From: Mycolicibacter heraklionensis
Lineage (GTDB): Bacteria > Actinomycetota > Actinomycetes > Mycobacteriales > Mycobacteriaceae
Direction of reading: 5' to 3'
Length of the DNA: 52,007 nucleotides
NCBI GenBank assembly: GCA_001673575.1
Contig: LZME01000155.1
Coordinates: 1-52,007 of the forward strand
Made by a program: the position numbers and the translations under genes. Position 1 is the stretch's first letter; each line of letters starts with the position of its first letter. Below the pieces are notes generated by a model. That model searched no databases. It saw nothing but the letters and a program-made list of their open reading frames with translations, and was not told the origin of the DNA. This document shows, piece by piece, positions 50,965-52,007 of this stretch.

Positions 50965-51921
50965 TCACCAGGCCGCGACTCGTTCGCGGATCTCGACGGC
51001 CGCGTCGAGCATCTGCCGGGTGTTGGTGAACCAGTCCTGCAGATTCAGGTCCACAATGAGTTCGTCCGCCCCGGCTTCTTCGGCCGTTCGGATGTCATCC
51101 ATGATCTGGTCAAGGGTGCCGACGAACGCCGATCGCTCCGAATTCGCCGGACGGTTTGTGAAGGTGACGTTGCCGATCACGACCATCTGCATGCTGCTCG
51201 CGTCCCGGCCTGCGACAGAAGCCATTTCGCGAATACATGCCCAGCCGGAACGCAGCTCGGCGGCACCGGCCGGGCCCGTGGTGGTCAGCACCGGCAGCCA
51301 TCCGTCCGCATGTTCGGCAATGCGCTGCAAGGCCTTGGAGCTGGTGCGACGGCCGAGGTTGTTGCCTCCTCCGCCCAGCAGCACCGGAATTTTCGACACG
51401 GGCTTGGGCAGTACCGAGGCACGGTCGATGACGGTCCGTGGTCCCCGAACGGTTACAGGGTCCGGCCCCCAGGCCGCATTGAAGACGTCCAGTGTTTCGT
51501 CGAGGAAACGGCCGCGGTCGGCTCGGGTGGCACCGGTGGCCCGCAGTTCGTCGCTGGACCATCCAGTGCCCAGGCCCGCGACCACGCGGCCACCGCTGAT
51601 CTGATCGACCGTCGCCAACGCCTTCGCCAATTGGACCGGCGTGTGTAGCGCAGCGATCAGAACCGCAGTGCCCAGTCGCACACGTTCGGTCACCACGGCC
51701 GCGGCGGTGAGCACAGCGAGCGGATCGGCGGCCTGCCGCGATGACTCCGGCCATTCCACGGTCGTCGGGCTGTACGGATCGACTGGCGACTCCGGGAAGA
51801 GCAGTCGTTCATAGGTCCACACGCTGGCGTATCCGGCCGCTTCGGCGGTTCGGGCGGCTTCGACCACGTCGTGGCGGAGGTCGGTTCCCAACCCCTGCGG
51901 CAGACGAAGACCAAGTTTCAA
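50965..51921 (-). CDS. LLM class (F420-dependent-type) oxidoreductase
   Basis: A 318-residue luciferase-like monooxygenase-fold protein. The N-terminus reads KLGLRLPQGLGTDLRHDVVEAARTAEAAGYASVW, and the family markers VRLGTAVL, HTPVQLAKALATVDQISGGRVVAGLGTGW and IPVLLGGGG are present; mycobacterial members mostly use F420. The start is TTG 51921 with GGAGG 8 nt upstream; I see no better ATG. The terminal repeat begins only 13 bp upstream of this TTG, so the native promoter has been displaced or lies beyond the repeat. Confidence 0.87.
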   Translation of the reverse strand: MKLGLRLPQGLGTDLRHDVVEAARTAEAAGYASVWTYERLLFPESPVDPYSPTTVEWPESSRQAADPLAVLTAAAVVTERVRLGTAVLIAALHTPVQLAKALATVDQISGGRVVAGLGTGWSSDELRATGATRADRGRFLDETLDVFNAAWGPDPVTVRGPRTVIDRASVLPKPVSKIPVLLGGGGNNLGRRTSSKALQRIAEHADGWLPVLTTTGPAGAAELRSGWACIREMASVAGRDASSMQMVVIGNVTFTNRPANSERSAFVGTLDQIMDDIRTAEEAGADELIVDLNLQDWFTNTRQMLDAAVEIRERVAAW

Positions 51922-51934
51922 CGGAAACCTCCGC

Positions 51935-52007
51935 CTAGGAGTCTGCTGAATTAGTGGTTTGTGGGGTGGGGTGCCTCGAGGCGTTCTGTGGCGCGTGGGT
52001 TTCGTCA
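51935..52007. repeat. Right copy of the 73-bp terminal inverted repeat
   Basis: This is the exact reverse complement of positions 5-77, with CTAG at its inner edge (51935-51938). It lies 13 bp upstream of the oxidoreductase start codon. The sequence runs off the window end, so the true repeat may be longer. Confidence 0.85.

Overview
The window looks like a mycobacterial chromosome segment, most likely a whole assembly contig. It has high GC, GTG/TTG starts and many apparently leaderless genes. It also has mycobacterium-typical families: an LdtMt1-like L,D-transpeptidase, a PE-PPE-domain esterase, DUF732, a CYP136-like P450 and an F420-type luciferase-like oxidoreductase. From memory, the backbone is collinear with the M. 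tuberculosis segment Rv3063-Rv3048c read in reverse: cstA, fadE22, cyp136, TetR, SDR, nrdH-nrdI-nrdE, TetR, flavin monooxygenase, nrdF2. Lineage-specific genes sit between these anchors. No database search was possible, so names rest on motifs, lengths and gene order.

Layout. (1) 1-5.3 kb: a membrane protein, then MFS exporter, PucR regulator, DadA-like deaminating dehydrogenase and a GreA-C-terminal-like protein on the + strand. (2) 5.3-6.1 kb: tRNA-Ala(GGC) and a Pro/Gly/Ala-rich exported protein ending at a perfect bidirectional terminator. (3) 6.2-12.3 kb: an apparent catabolic locus with a FadR-type GntR regulator, class II aldolase, amidohydrolase and D-2-hydroxyacid dehydrogenase on one strand, and an MBL-fold hydrolase (frameshifted near its start) plus a P450 on the other. 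(4) 12.3-24.5 kb: L,D-transpeptidase, cstA with its small partner, SDR-fadE22, poxB, a stand-alone LeuA regulatory domain behind a poly-valine leader peptide, cyp136, TetR and SDR. (5) 24.5-28.7 kb: an AAA ATPase, a histidine kinase and response regulator that converge and overlap, and a DedA protein. (6) 28.7-50.9 kb: the class Ib ribonucleotide reductase locus. nrdHIE ends at a strong terminator, and nrdF2 lies 18 kb further on. Both nrd promoters carry two NrdR-box-like elements exactly 32 bp apart. Between nrdE and nrdF2 are secreted proteins, regulators, a P450/hydrolase pair, a geranylgeranyl-reductase-family flavoprotein, a glycoside hydrolase, a PE-PPE esterase, a DUF1254/DUF1214 protein and a Baeyer-Villiger-type monooxygenase. 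(7) 51.0-51.9 kb: an LLM-class oxidoreductase.

The first and last ~73 bp are perfect inverted copies of each other. Each abuts a gene directly and carries CTAG at its inner edge, which suggests a dispersed element (probably insertion-sequence ends) at which the assembly broke.

The most interesting signals are the Val-Val-Val-Val leader with rare codons upstream of the LeuA-domain gene, the GntR-centred catabolic locus with a shared promoter motif, the 28-bp divergent leaderless promoter between the DUF5997 gene and an HTH-less LysR-like gene, the palindromic operator next to the second PucR gene, and the paired NrdR boxes.
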